Shown: piece after piece, positions 34,597-47,354 of the stretch | Numbering within the stretch: position 1 is the first letter of the stretch | Layout: every line of letters begins with the position of its first letter | Assembly (NCBI GenBank): GCA_963682175.1 | Contig: OY821787.1 | Location: forward strand, 23,352,501-23,416,500 | Length of the DNA: 64,000 nucleotides | Source of the DNA: Triglochin maritima | Taxonomy: Eukaryota; Streptophyta; Magnoliopsida; Alismatales; Juncaginaceae | Direction of reading: 5' to 3' | Notes under the pieces: model-generated | Database searches by the model: none | What the model was told of the DNA's origin: nothing | The model's input: the letters and a program-made list of their open reading frames with translations, nothing else | Position numbers and translations under genes: made by a program

Positions 34597-35599
34597 AAAA
34601 ACGATCAGAGACCTCCGCGACGACCGAAGGAGTTACAAAAGACAGAGCAAACAACGACTCGACAATACGTAGTGAGATCATACATGTATAGACTAACATA
34701 AAACATAACTGAAAAGTGAGAGATTATCCATATATAGTAACAAGGTCAAATACATTACATCGAGTTCAAAAGGGAAATACATCATAAATAATGCGGAAGC
34801 AAAAGACAAACTAAAGAATCTGGTCGACGTGTCCCTCGTGTACAGAATCATCGACTACTCGTCCAGTCTACCCTGTAGGAATCTAAGTACCTGCAAGCAC
34901 CGCATCAACATATGCGTGAGTTTTCTATAAAGAAAACCCAGTATGCCCCTGGCCCAATCGGAGTTATATGGAAGAATGCATGCAATCTATCTAAGACAAA
35001 AGCATCCGAAACACAAAAACAGAAAAGCACATAATGCAACAAAATGGTACAACTCCATAAAACGTGTCGGTCGGGCGCACCCAAACCATTCCTCGAAAGG
35101 AACCAGAACACCAGCCTCGCTGGTCAAAGGCGGTCACTCGACAGTGACCCACCGCTCAGCACAAAGCGGTGCGCCGGATAAGTGTCCCAATTCGCAGCAA
35201 GTGTCCTACATGGTTCCATCGCGAACTTGGGAACAAATACCCTGAGACAGAATGGCAGCGCGCCTGCCCAGGACTTATCTTACGTTTGGCCTCCCAACGT
35301 GAAGGTCTTACGCGAATGGCCTCTGAAGCTAGAGGACCAACTCGTGGCCCATCGGCCCAGAAAATAGAACGTGCCCAGGATTATTAATCAGATTAAATGC
35401 AATTCAAGCTACTTAAGCATCTAAAATCACATGCAACTATGGGATACGGAATGAGCTCAAGGAAGAGTATCCGGATACCCTCCAAACAACCCCCAAACAA
35501 ATCAGAATCAGAACATCCCATTCAGGAATCAAACAAAACTCACAACAACAAGCAATCATAACCGGATCGGCAAATCAAGATAATAGGTAATCGAGTCAT
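34597..35599 (-). mobile_element. LTR-like segment of another gypsy type (left part)
   Basis: GC-richer sequence with no gene, unlike the Athila-type LTRs. Together with 39712-41415 it may be one long minus-strand LTR (5' end TGTAAGACCCGCTCTCC at 41415), of the size and start seen in chromovirus (Tekay/Del) LTRs, interrupted by the truncated element 35600-39711. The flanking word aaaac occurs at 34592-34596 and just after the right end. The flanks do not form a continuous sequence, so this is tentative. Confidence 0.35.
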
Positions 35600-36433
35600 C
35601 TACGGGTCATGATAAAGTTGTTATAAGGTCTGGATTCGTGGGGAGACAATTCGTATTCAAATTCTTATACTTCATTTCCACCACAGTATCCTCCTCCCGA
35701 ATACCCAGAATTCTACCAACACCCCACTTCTAATCATTGGACTCATTCTCAGCCCATCAACACCCAACCCCAAAATTTCCCAAGCTCTGACTTGGACCTC
35801 AAAGTTGACCACAAACCTGATTCCTCGATTCCAATTGATATCGAACCGCCACCACCACATCCACAAATTCAAAACATAATCTTTCAAAGTCAAACTCCTA
35901 GTCAGTCTGAGGGACTTGGGGTTTCAATTCACTATCACTTAGTGGAGGATTCGATTCCAATTGATAATAACTTGGACCAGCTTCATTATGAGTCGGCACA
36001 AGATTGTGCCTTATCTTTTTGTCCCGTGGCCCTTGAGCCACATGATCTTCATATTGTGCCTCTTAAGGACTCACCTCTGGTGGAGCAAGAGCTCCCTAGT
36101 ACCCTCAATTTCAAACAACCTGATGAGAGTTTGCCTCTCACTATTGTTCCTGATCATCTTGGAAATGATGGAACATCAAACAACTACATTGCTCATGAGG
36201 GTATTAGGAGTTCCTTGGAGGATACCTTGGGTATGAGACCCACTTTTTGTTTGCCTGGTGTGTCAGACATGCCTCACGAGGTTCTTGACCTCGTTCCGAC
36301 GCACCAGCCTGTTGGTTGGAGAGTTTGGATTGACGATCATAACTTCAGTAGTGCAACGGGAGAAACTCTTCCTCCGTTGCCCCTTATTTCCCAAACTCTC
36401 GAGAGGTTCAAGATCTTTAGTTTGATCCTTTGA
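35600..36433 (+). CDS. Gag C-terminal extension (X domain) of a non-autonomous Athila-like element
   Basis: An open frame from ~35630, entering mid-gene: DSWGDNSYSNSY, a Pro/Tyr-rich linker (PPQYPPPEYPEFY) and then ~210 residues containing ALEPHDLHIVPLKDS, NDGTSNNYI, SSLEDTLGMRPTF and QPVGWRVWIDDHNF, ending at 36433. The start is missing: the minus-strand copy at 58243-59550 shows this sequence following a Gag zinc knuckle via RGMDSWG, so it is a Gag extension rather than a separate protein. No protease, RT or integrase follows. I recognise no known domain and no transmembrane segment or signal peptide. The open frame in a truncated element suggests either recent activity or selection before insertion. 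It could be a relic of the env-like ORF that some Athila elements carry, though position argues against this. Confidence 0.6.
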
Positions 36434-38157
36434 ATGAGACGCCTTTGCGTCCAATTCATGAACCTCTCATTCCATCTTGTGCTCTTTGTGAAGGGGGCCC
36501 ACACATGCGTATTCTGGCCCCACGTGGTGTCATGTTCGCTTTCCAAGTGCATTGACCCACTTTTTAGGTTCCCATTTGATGTCTTTTGACAAATGAAGAT
36601 GGGAACTTATGTTTGTACATAAAAAGTACAATAAAAGACTCATTCAGTGAGCATCGATTGTTGTAGGCTCCAACCTTTGTGTATTTGGGCTCCATTTCTT
36701 TCACGTATTTGTATCCTTTCTTTAGCATCTCACAGGTTTTGAGGGAATTCGGGTTTGTGTCCATCAACATGACCTTGAACTTCCCTTTGTACTTCATGTT
36801 GGTGAGATCTCTCCTTTTTCATGCATAAATCCATGTAGTATCTTGCTCACATTCATTGAGGACAATGCATGAAGTAGGTGTGGGGGGGTGTTTTACGTGT
36901 GTACATAGTTGAGTCTTTTTCCTTTGATTTTGTTTTCTTTTGTTTGTATTGTTAGGGTCATGTTAGTGTGCTACATTTAATATCGATATATCTGCTTGTC
37001 ATGATCCTTAGGTGACTTGTCTTCTTTTGCTTGCCTAGTGCCTTAAAATTTTCACATTTCTTTCAAAATCTTCATGTGTTTGCGAAAGAAAATGTTTTGT
37101 GGGTTTTGTGTGTGTTTAGCATGTGCAAAACCGTTGAGAGGCAAAGTAAAAAGAAAACTCCCAAAATTGTCTTGAACTTGATGCATTAGGATATCTAGTA
37201 CAGTGGCTTTAGGATTTATCGAGTCGTTAGGATGCACCCCAGTTTTCCCTTGGGGACGAGTAATCATAGGGTTTTAGTGCTCATACATTTAAAGAAGTCC
37301 ACCCTGAACCTAGTGAGTCAGTAATTCGTGTTTGTTAATTTAGGAAGTTTGTTGTAGTCAAGGACCCTTTAAATCTTGTTGTGAGACATTAAGTGTAGGG
37401 GTTTTGGTTCATGTGTAGATAGGAAATAAGTGAGTAGGTGTTCTCTCTTCTTGCACGGCTCCTATCACTCGGGAAAGTAGGTCTGAGGGGACTTTGTGTC
37501 TGGTACTTTCGAGTCATCTGAGTTGGGATGCGCCGACCGAACTCTCGTTACACGGGTGGTAGGGATTGCCCTATGTGGAGATTTGGGAAAAGGTGTACGT
37601 GATAGTGTAAGTCCTCATGGGCAATGATGCACGAAACCTGACCCTGGGAGAATGAAGCTCAAACTAATAAAAAGAAAAGAAAAAAAGAGAGAAAAGAAAC
37701 AAAATAAAAATAAAAATGCAAATAAGAACCTTAATGGACTTTACACTTTGTATCACTTGAGGATGTTGAGGTTGTCCATGTCTTTCACTTAATTCCTTAT
37801 TTAACTTGCACGAATGGTTCATTAGATTGGGTGTGTGGACGGATTACCTATATAGAGTCGGCCCGTAGGATTACAACGTCCAATGATCAACAAAATATTT
37901 CCAACGAGTCGAGAGTCTAGATTGAATAATGCATCTTGTTCGGATTTTGTGGGTATATCCGTTGAAAACCCTCAGGAGACAACACTCCTCCTCATTGGCA
38001 ACAAAGAGGTTTAACGGCTTGTTGCACGTGCTAAGTGCAACCGCGATTCCTACGAAAGTGAGTTAGGATTTCTTGTTTCTCGTTTGTTTTTCTCTTTCTT
38101 CTTTCTTTCTTTCTTTGTTTTGCTCGGGACTAGCAAAAACTTAGGTGTGGGGGTATT
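36434..38157 (+). other. 3' untranslated region and polypurine tracts of the truncated Athila-like element
   Basis: No coding sequence. A PPT-like tract, AGGTGTGGGGGGGTG, lies at 36876-36890, and the terminal PPT (TTAGGTGTGGGGGTATT, 38141-38157) directly precedes the LTR. The internal tract is also present in the pol-bearing copy (complement of AACCCCCACACTTAC, ~43718). Much of this stretch is alignable with 42740-43990 and 57361-58140. Confidence 0.65.
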
Positions 38158-39711
38158 TCATTGACATCATTTCATGCTCATATTTGTATCTTATATCCAT
38201 TATCTTACACCTAAGCAATGCTACGTGACGAGTTTTATGTTTGAATTTCAGAAATAAAGAGGTTTGAAGAGAAGAGCCATGAAAGGACCCAAAAGCAGGA
38301 AAAAGGACTTAATTGTGAGACCTGGGGACTGAGATGCAAGGGAGAAGGACCGGAACGTAAGACCGAAGGACCTAAGAGCAAAATAGAAAACTCCACACCA
38401 TCATGGGGAATATTTTGGCAATTCGATTCGGGTCGGAGCTCCAACAAGCACAGTAGATGCATCCAAGACCAAAATATCCATCAAGCAAAGCCCACAACCA
38501 AATCCAACTTGGTCTGGATCATATAGACCACCAATTGGCGGTCTTGGACCGCTAATTGGCGGTCCATATTGCTCTGGATCCGCTAAGATTTGTGGAGCAC
38601 GTGTATTAGTGTATTCGTAGTCTTTTTTTGGTATTGGTTTAGTCCCACATCGGGGGATTGTCCCGGATTAGCTTTTTCCATGCTTATAAATAGAACTCTT
38701 CACCTTCCATTGTATCCATCTCTCTCTTTGGTGGCATCTTCCCTACTAAGAGTCAAGCCTTGAAGCAAAACTCTGGTGGAGGAAGAGCTACTTGTAATTT
38801 GAGTGAGTTAATAATAGATGTTTTCATTAGCTTGTTAATTCTTGCTTAGTTAATTTCCTTTAATGTGTTTGCTTTGGTGCTTGTTTAGTTTTATGCTTCT
38901 TTAATATTTCTTGCTTGATTAGTATAGTTTCATTTCAGTATAATGCTTCATTTTATTAGAGTAGTTAGTTTAAATATGTGTGAGTAGTTCCATCCCCATT
39001 TGGGGGGTGGAGAAATATGTGATATAATCATGTAGTGTATTAAGTGTGTGTTATCTTTATCCCTTGAGCTTTATATGATTTCCATAACCATCTAATGAGT
39101 TTTCACTCTTATCTTTGATATGCTAATGCTCTTGAATGAAGCTTATGCTTTGATTAGTGGACCTTTTTTTATGGGGAATGATAAGGTTAGGATATGGATG
39201 AAGTTAATATTGGGAACACAATTTGTAGTGTATGTGCTCTTGTTGCCTTTACCTTAGCTAATGTCTTGTTTGTTTTAATGATGTAGTCTTATCTTAATTC
39301 ATGTGGAGGCATAGTAGGGTCTAGTCTTTATACTTGAGTTCATTTAGCTTCATTCCAATTATTGTCTTGTATGTTTTAATGATGTAGTCTTATCTTAATT
39401 CATGTGGAGGCAAAGTTGGATGTAGTTTTATGATTTCACGCACTACATGTTGTGAGGAGCTTAATTGAACACACACACACACATCTTTATATTCACATTA
39501 TTTCTCTACCCCCTATGGGGTTTAGTTTTATTGCCTATCTTCATTTTCTTTTGCATCTTAGTGTAGTTTAGTGTAATATATATCTTTCTCTCCATTTTTT
39601 ACCACTCGCCTTCGCACAAACCAAGCGTCGACACACCTCCCAGTGGACGACCCGTATTTGCCACCGCTTCAACGCGGCCGTGCACTTGCGGTTAAATAAA
39701 ATGATCAATCA
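38158..39711 (+). mobile_element. 3' LTR of the truncated plus-strand Athila-like element
   Basis: Starts TCATTGACATCATTTCATGC (consensus TGATTGACATC) and ends ATGATCAATCA, 1.55 kb. It is the same subfamily as the solo LTR at 30022-31374, sharing the ATTGGCGGTC words, CCCACATCGGGGGATTGTCCCGGATTA and the CGTGCACTTGCGG terminus. It includes TATAAATAGAAC near 38685. No matching 5' LTR exists at ~35600. Confidence 0.8.
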
Positions 39712-41424
39712 ATATCCTAAGGGTCATACATAACCATATCATAACACTTCACTTCAGTAACATATAGACATGAAAGACGCAATAGGATGATGCATTACAG
39801 CTTGATATATCAAAATCAAACTCCACAATAATCGATAACACGCATCCTTAATTTCAGAGTGTATATGCGATGATAACTGAAATCTCAGAGCATTATCAGA
39901 GTTGATATGGGTATGGGTTACATTTATATCAGTAGGATAATCATGCTGGAACATGCATAAAATATCAGTAGACAATATAAATCTCTAAACTAGCATACAT
40001 GTGTGCAACGGGTTAATATGTTGCTTTAGAATATGAAACGATCAAAACATGATATGAAAGAGCCCATTTACATTCATAAGTGCATGCATGACTACAACAA
40101 CATGAATACACACACATCAGATCATATAATCACATTATATCTACTACTGAAACACAACAAGTCATATATAGCAAAACACATTCAACACATAGCACACGAT
40201 AACTTACAATAGACAAGCTAACAAGTTCAATCAACTCACAACCAGATTCATGAGCCCCTGACCACTCCAACCCACGTGCTTAGAGTATCCCTCTCAGGTA
40301 GTCTATGGTGGGAGAGGGTCCGTAGAGATCCATCCAAGCAGCTCAGCCCAACAACCGGGCAAGCTGATGCACATGGTGCACTAACCGCATGGCTAGCCCA
40401 TTCAAGCGCACCCTGCTCCGACCGAGCTAGCCCATCCAGATCCCCCTAACCCTTAGCCTCCCTAGGGTTGTTCCACACCTTTTCCTGACCCCTGCCACCG
40501 TATAGAAGGGCTGGACCAGCCAGCCGACCCAAACAAAGAGTCAAGAGGATTGAAGACAAATCCTAGTCGGATCTTGTGTGCGCCAGCCACACCCAACCCG
40601 ATCCGTGTCCACTCCAAAACTCAGCCCAGAAGAAACCTCATCACTCTGGGTCAGACCTCACCGGAGCTTGCCGGAGCCCCGGTCCCTCTGGCTGCCCCCA
40701 CAACCAGCCTCATCTAGCACATGCTCCATGTGCATGCTAGAAGGGAACTCGGTTGATGGTGCAACCGATTGCACCAACCACCAACACCCCCTCCCACAAA
40801 ACTCTTCAAGGGTCAGGAGCATACCTGAATTCACGAAAATCTTTGCCCGAGATCACTGGAGATCAGCCCACCCAGATCTTCGTCTAGTTGCTCCCAAAAG
40901 ATGCACTCTAGCTTGCTCCACTTGACCCGTCGGAGCTCCAGCCACTAGCACGCCGGAGAGGGAGATGGAGAGGGTCGGAATTTCGTGGGTGAGGGAGTGA
41001 GAGGGTAGGGATGGCTTGGGTTGAGGGGGTTTTGTTTGAAAACAACCCTCCAACTTCCATAGCCTTCATGGCTATTCAAGTCACATCAAGGCATGCCAAA
41101 ATGACACCATTCCAAAGGCATCCAAAAGCCATGAAATAATGTGCACCCAAACCCCAAATGCAACCCTTCCAATTCCATGCCACCTCAACATGGGCTCAAC
41201 CAAAACTCGCACCATTCACCCCCTCGGATCGGACTGAGTCGATCAAGCCAGCAAATGCGTACTCGCCCGGTGAGTCACACTCGATTGACCGACAAGGAAC
41301 TCGATTAAAAATAAGCATACAAACATACACCAAACACAATTAGATAATCTAAGAACTAAATTATACTTAAAAACGAGGAGAGTGGACTTATCATTATTAT
41401 AGCAGGAGAGCGGGTCTTACAAAA
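39712..41424 (-). mobile_element. LTR-like segment of another gypsy type (right part)
   Basis: Continues the sequence type of 34597-35599. The word gggtcat occurs at both junctions (35593-35599 region and 39722-39728), which would fit a duplication made by the truncated element. The right end, read on the minus strand, is TGTAAGACCCGCTCTCC. ORFs here (for example 40578-40925) show no family motifs and are treated as chance. Confidence 0.35.
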
Positions 41425-42740
41425 CCCCCATGGAGTGGAGGTGTGTAGGTATGTGTGTGTTTGTGAGTCTTCATTTCAATTAGGCACAAGTGTAGTTTGT
41501 GTGGCATACAAGTAGAAGCTAGTGTAGAATCTAAGTGTAGGATACACAACACTACCTGGCAAACCATGAATGTGCATATCTCACATAAAGTTCAGGTTGA
41601 TTTTAGATTGTCAAGCATGCAATAAGTACCTAGTGTGGTCATTAGAGTATCAATTAATCCTACATACAACCTAAATAATTCATGTGAATGTTCACCAAAC
41701 AAGGATCTATACATAACAAGTCATTTCCATCAAACCATTACAAGAAACAAGATAAACTCTAAAGATAGCATGAGATAAGTACCTAATGTGGACATTATCC
41801 CATCTAATAGAAGTTTAAGCATACTATGTGTATAGATCTACATTAAGCACATGAAATGACACAAATAAAAGAACCCATCACTATCACATAATCTACATCA
41901 CCTCCACCCCAAATGGGATGTATCTACTCTCTACTCATAAGGTTAACAATTGTATTAAGGAAAAAACATTCTACTAATTATACTAAGATTAAGAGAACAA
42001 AACTAAGCTAAACATGCAAACATTAAAAGAGAAAACAATAGAACAAACTAAGAAAAAATATTTTATTGATATCTCACATTACCATCAATATTCTTCTCCA
42101 CTTGCATTTTTCTCCAATGCTTTACTCCAAGTAGAGAGAATGGCCACCAATCAATGCTTAGATTACAAAGGAGGAAGAAAAGTTCTATGTATAGGCACGA
42201 AAAAGGAAACTGGGGATAACCCCTCCATGTGGGACTAATGAAACATTCCCCGAATAGACATAAACACATAAGCCACATCCATGCGAAATTGGGTCCCATT
42301 CTGACCAAAAGGGACCACTAATTGGCGGTCTTGGGCCACAAATTGGCGATCACTTTTTGTCGGATCGGACCTATTATCGGATATCTTCTTTAGTACTTCA
42401 ATTCTTCACGTGGGGTGCACTTGGATCAGTTATTGGAGCTTGGGCCCAAATCTAATTGCCAAAATACTCCTCATGATGGTGTGGAGTTTCTCGGTTTGCT
42501 ACTTGGTACCTCCGGGCTTACGTCCAGGTCCTTCTGTCTTGCACATGGGTTCTTGTGTATGATCGAGAGGTCTATTTTGCTTCATATAAGTCCTTTTTTC
42601 CTACGTTTTAGTACTTTTTCTCTTCTATTCTCTTTTTTATTACCTAATATCTGAAATATAACAACAAACACTCAAGTAGCACAATATTGGGGTAAAAATA
42701 AGGATATATAACATGAATATGATGCATGATATGTTACTAA
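41425..42740 (-). mobile_element. Athila-like LTR (type 3), left side truncated
   Basis: Minus orientation. It shares with 30022-31374 and 38158-39711 the CTCCA(C/T)CCC...GGGGT block, ATTGGCGGTC words (42320) and CATGATGGTGTGGAG. About 200 bp of its 3' end is missing at 41425. The 3' untranslated region of a pol-bearing Athila-like element follows at 42741-43990. Confidence 0.65.
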
Positions 42741-43989
42741 CCAGTAATCCTACGGGCCGACTATATCTATGTATACAGTCCACACACTTAGCCTAGGGAA
42801 CCATTCGTGTAAGTTAATTAAGGACTTAAGTGAAATACATGGGCAACCTTAACATCCTCAAGTGATACATTGTGTAAAGTCCATTAAGGTTCTTATTTGT
42901 ATTACCTTTTCTTTTTGTTCTTTTTTTATATACTAGTTGGTGTTTAATTCTCCCAAGGTCGGGTTTCGTGCATTATTGCCTATGTGGACTTACATTATCA
43001 CATACATGTTCCCCCAAATCTCCACATAGGACGATCCCTACCACCCGTGTAACAAGAGTTTTGTCGGTGCATCCCAAGTCAAATGACTCGAAAGCACCAG
43101 ACACTAAGTCCCTTCAGACCTTATATTTCCTGAGTGATACCAGCCGTGCGAGAAGAGAGAACACCATACTTTATTATTATTTCTTTTCTACATGGGAACC
43201 AAAACCCCTACACTTAAGGTTTCACAATAGGAGTTAAGGGTCATTGACTATGACAAACTTCCTTATACTAACATGCACGAATTGTTTAACTCACTAGGTT
43301 CAAGGTGAACTTCTTTATTTATTTGAGTACTGAAACCCTATGATTACTCCCCCCAAGGGAGAACCGGGGTGTATCCTAACAACTATAGAAGGCCTAAAGC
43401 TGGTGTACTAGATATCCTAATGCATGATGTTCAACTCAATTTTGGGAGCTTCTGTTTTACTTTGTCTCTCAACGGTTTTGCACATGTTAAACACACGTAA
43501 AACCCAGATTATATTTTTCTTTCACAAAGACATGAAGATTTTGAAAGAAATCGAAAACTTAAAGCACTAGGGAAGAAAAAGAAGACAAATCACCCAAGAA
43601 TCATGACAAACAAATATATCGATATTAAATGCAACACACTAACATTACCCTAACAATGTAAACAAAAGAAAATAAAAGAAAAGGTAAAAGACTTGACTAT
43701 GTAGACATGTAAAACAACCCCCACACTTACTTCATGCATTATCCTCAATGTATGCTAGCATGATACTACATGTATTTTGCATGAAAAAGTTATGATCCCA
43801 CCAAACTTTGAAGCATAAGGAAATTTTTGTGGTCTATTTGATGGTGACAAACCCGAATTCCACTCAAAATCTGTGAGATACTTTAGAAGGGAGACAAATA
43901 CGTGAAAACAAATGGGGCCTAATTACACCAGGGTTGGAGCCCACAACAACCTATGTTCACTCTTGGAGTTTTTTTTAAAGAACAAGTTG
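42741..43989 (-). other. 3' untranslated region of the pol-bearing Athila-like element
   Basis: No ORF. It contains the GCCTAGGGAACCATTCGTG(T/C)AAGTTAATTAAGGACTTA block also present at ~33590 and the PPT-like complement at ~43718. It aligns by eye with 36560-38157 (reverse) and with the split region 51706-51982 plus 57361-58140. Confidence 0.6.
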
Positions 43990-44013
43990 TACAAACATGA
44001 AAATCTCAACCAT

Positions 44014-45350
44014 TCACATGGTTGAGTGCGAGGGTGGTTCATGAAGGAACATGACCTTCTCGACTTCAACTGGTGCCCTCTCCAAATAAGGTTTTAGGTG
44101 TTTTCCATTAACTTTGAACACATCCCCATTCCCTGGGTTCAGGATTTCAACCGCTACATGAGGGAGTACGATTTGGACAATAAACGGGTCATACCAGCGA
44201 CTGCGGAGCTTACCCACAAAAAGATGAAGCCAGGAGTTGTAGAGAAACACCTTCTGTCCGACCGTAAACACTTTTCACATAATCATGCGATCGGGAAACA
44301 TTTTGGCATTTTCATACGTATCATTGCATAGCTCTTCCAATTCCACGATGTTGAGTTTACGCTGCACCCCTGCTTGATCAAGATCCATATTGAGGGTCTT
44401 GATTTCTCAGAAGGCATGATGCTCGAGCTCGACGGGTAGGTGGCAAGCCTTGCCATACAATACCCGATAAGGGGACATACCGAAATTGATTTTATACGTG
44501 GTGCGAAAACCCCACAACACGTCATATAGTTTAGTTGACAAATCCTTCCTCGAGGAATTAACCATCTGCTCAAGGATTTGCTTTAATTGACGATTAGAGA
44601 CTTCAACCTGCCTACTAGTTTGCAGATGGTACGGGGTCGCGAGCTTGTGGGTGATCGAATACTTCCTCACAAGCACTTCAAAGGAGCGATTGCAGAAGTT
44701 GGTATTCCTGTCGCTGATTTTGTACGAGGAGTACCAAATCACGCAAAAATGTCCTTTAAAAATTTGGTGGCCACCTTGTTGTCATTGGTCTTTGTGGGCA
44801 TAGCCTCTAACCACTTAGACACATAGTCAACGACCAGAAGAATGTAAACATTCCCGAACAAATTTGGGAAAGGACCCATAAAGCGACGCCCCCCACATCG
44901 AAGATGTCGACGACAATGATATTTTTAAAAAGGCATCATATCACATCGACTAATTTTCCCAAGGTGCTGGCACCTATCACATTGCTTACAAAATTTGTAA
45001 GTATCTTTGAAAAGCAAAGGCCAGTAGAATCCAGATTGGAGCACCTTGACGGCAATTTTCTTTTCTCCAAAGTGTCCTCCACATGCCTCAGAGTGGCAAA
45101 ATTAGAGCACACTTTAGAACTTGTTATTTGGGACGCATTGCCTGAAAATTTGAGAATAGATAGGGGTCGTCCCAGTGAAAGAATCTGACATACAATCTAA
45201 ATTTGGTTTGGTCAGATTTTGACTAACCCACAGGATGTTGCTCGGTCACGAGGTAGTTCACGATGTCGCCAAACCAAGGGTTATCTTTGATCGTGAACAA
45301 TTTCTCCTCAGGAAATTTGTCATTGATAATTTGGTCTTATGAGTTGGTCG
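44014..45350 (-). pseudogene. Athila-like integrase, degenerate
   Basis: Minus strand, in shifted frames. N-terminal part DNPWFGDIVNYLVTEQHP, then Zn-binding region with stops; core HKLATPYHLQTSRQVEVSNR (the usual THKLATPYHPQTxGQVE block), TYKINFGMSPYRVLYGKACH and LPVELEHHAF, characteristic of the Athila/Tat branch; C-terminus FTVGQKVFLYNSWL, LRSRWYDPFIV, VFKVNGKHLKPYL. Shifts fall near 44400 and 44280. No chromodomain. Inactive. Confidence 0.85.
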
Positions 45351-45369
45351 TCTCGAGGCGAGACAAGTG

Positions 45370-46512
45370 GTATGCTTCACATTTTCACACATTTTTTGTC
45401 CCGAATCTCGAGATCAAGTTCTTGTAACCACATGATCTATCTCAAGATTCAAGATTTTGCATCTTTCTTTGCCATGAGGTGCTTGATGGTTGTGTGATCA
45501 GAGAAGATAATCACGTGGGAAATGAAATTTCTCCAAAGAGAATATGATCGCTAAGAATTCTTTCTCGGTCACAATGTAGTTCAATTTGGCATCATTGAGT
45601 ATTCTACTTACATAGTAGATCACATGAGGCAATTTATCGAATCATTGCCCAAGCACTGCTACCACAGCAAAGTCAGATGCATACACATCAACTCGAAGGG
45701 TTCGGTCCACATCGGTGCCTTAATTATGGGAGTCAAAGTCATCTCTTTCTTCAACGTTAAAAAAGCATGGTGGCACTCCAGTGTGAACTCAAAATTGGCA
45801 TCCTTAACCATCAAAGCGGTGAGAGGTCGAGCAATTTTACTAAAATCCTGAATGAACCGCCGATAGAATCCAGCATGCCCCAGAAAGGTTTGAATATCCT
45901 TCACATTACGTGGCGGTGGGAGATTAGCAATAAGACCCACTTTAGCGGGATCAACCTCAATTCCCCTACTTGAGACAACATGTCCAAGTACGATCCCTCG
46001 CTTTACCATGAAGTGGCATTTCTCCCAATTAAGACTGAAGTTCTTCTCACGGCATCACTTGAGGACAAGGCTCAAGTGATGAAGGCACTAATCGAAGGAA
46101 GTGCCAAATATGGAGAAGTCGTCCATGAAAATCTCAAGAAAATGCACCATCATATCGGGGAAGATACTAATCATACACCTTTGAAACGTTGTCGACGCAT
46201 TACATAACCGAAAAGGCATGCGACAGTAAGCAAACGTGCCAAAAGGACATGTAAATGTGGTTTTCTCTTGGTCCTCGGGGGTGGTGGGAATTTGTTTATA
46301 GCCAGATTATCCATCAGAAAACAATAGTACCAATGTCCAGCTAACCTTTCCAACATCTGATCAATGAATGTCAATGGGAAATGTTCTTTCCACATTGCTC
46401 CATTGAGCTTGCGATAATCGATGCAAAGCCACGATGAGTACTTTTTAGAGGACAACCTCTTGATCTTTTGCAAGATCAGAAGCAATAATGAGTGGTAATG
46501 TCTCATTATCCC
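45370..46512 (-). pseudogene. Athila-like reverse transcriptase and RNase H, degenerate
   Basis: Minus strand: LCIDYRKLNGA, FPLTFIDQMLERLAGH, then the region normally holding FxDD (around 46100) in shifted frames, GIVLGHVVSSRGIEVDPAK, FLGHAGFYRRFIQDFSKIARPL and PFELMC. RNase H follows toward 45370 with stops. The block order and the GHAGFYRRFIxDFSKIARPL motif are typical of Athila/Tat. Several frameshifts. Confidence 0.85.
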
Positions 46513-47354
46513 CTAAAAATATGTATTTAAGGTTATCAGGGAGCAGTTTAAGCTCGACCGGAGTTGGGTCCATGTTTGATTCAAAGTTAATTTCAAGTGG
46601 CTCAAGGGCCATAGGGTAAGAAGAGCAGGCACCCAGATGTGCCTCCTCATCCCGAAGTTCAAGGATGGATTCCTCAAAATCATCTTCAATCGCAACTTTG
46701 GCACCTCAATAACATGTCGATGTGATTCGAACTTGCCCATTAACTCAAGCTCATATGTGTCCTGAATGAAATTGACTCCGACAGTATCGTAGAAGAGCCC
46801 AGGTTTCTTACCAAGATTAAAGATGTTGAAATCCTCTATGAGGTTTCCAAAAGATAACCTCATCAGGCCATTACGACAATTGATCAAAGCATTAGATGTC
46901 ACGAGAAATGGCCTCCCAAGGATCAAACGAATTTGTCATTGTGGGTTGTACACAGGTTCAATATCCAAGATGATGAGATCAACTGGAATACGAACTCACC
47001 CACTTTAATAAGAACATCCTCTACACTTCCAGGTGTAATCTTGACATATATGTTAGCCAACTGGAGGGTAATCCTCGTTGGCTTAAGATTGCCTATTTTG
47101 AGGTTGACAGAGTAGGGCATGAGGTTCACAGGCGCTCCCAGATCTAATAGAGCTTGAGGGATTGCGACGTTACCGATCATACAAGAAATAGTTGGAAAAC
47201 CGGGGCTCTTGTATTTGACTTGCATGGGTTGTGTCAATATCGAACTCACATTGGCAGGTAGAAATGCCTTTTTGGGAACATTTGTTCTCCTCTTAATGGT
47301 GCAAAGATCCTTAAGGATTTTGGCATACAGTGACATTTGCTGAACAACGTCCAC
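46513..47354 (-). pseudogene. Athila-like aspartic protease region
   Basis: Minus strand: QMSLYAKILKDLCTIKRR, FPTISCMIGNVAIPQALLDL, then GAPVNLMPYSV (family: DLGASINLMP, the protease active site), TRITLQLAN, VEDVLIKVGEFVFQ and ILGRPFLVTSNALI in a second frame. Active-site neighbour Ser replaced by Pro; one shift near 46925. Confidence 0.8.

Noticed and set aside
40578..40925. 115-residue plus-strand ORF
   Set aside because: Lies in LTR-like GC-richer sequence, with low-complexity Pro/Ser composition and no family motif.
34592..41420. aaaac duplication taken as proof of a single intact chromovirus LTR
   Set aside because: The flanking sequences belong to different Athila-like LTR types and the ends are not TG...CA, so the match may be chance.
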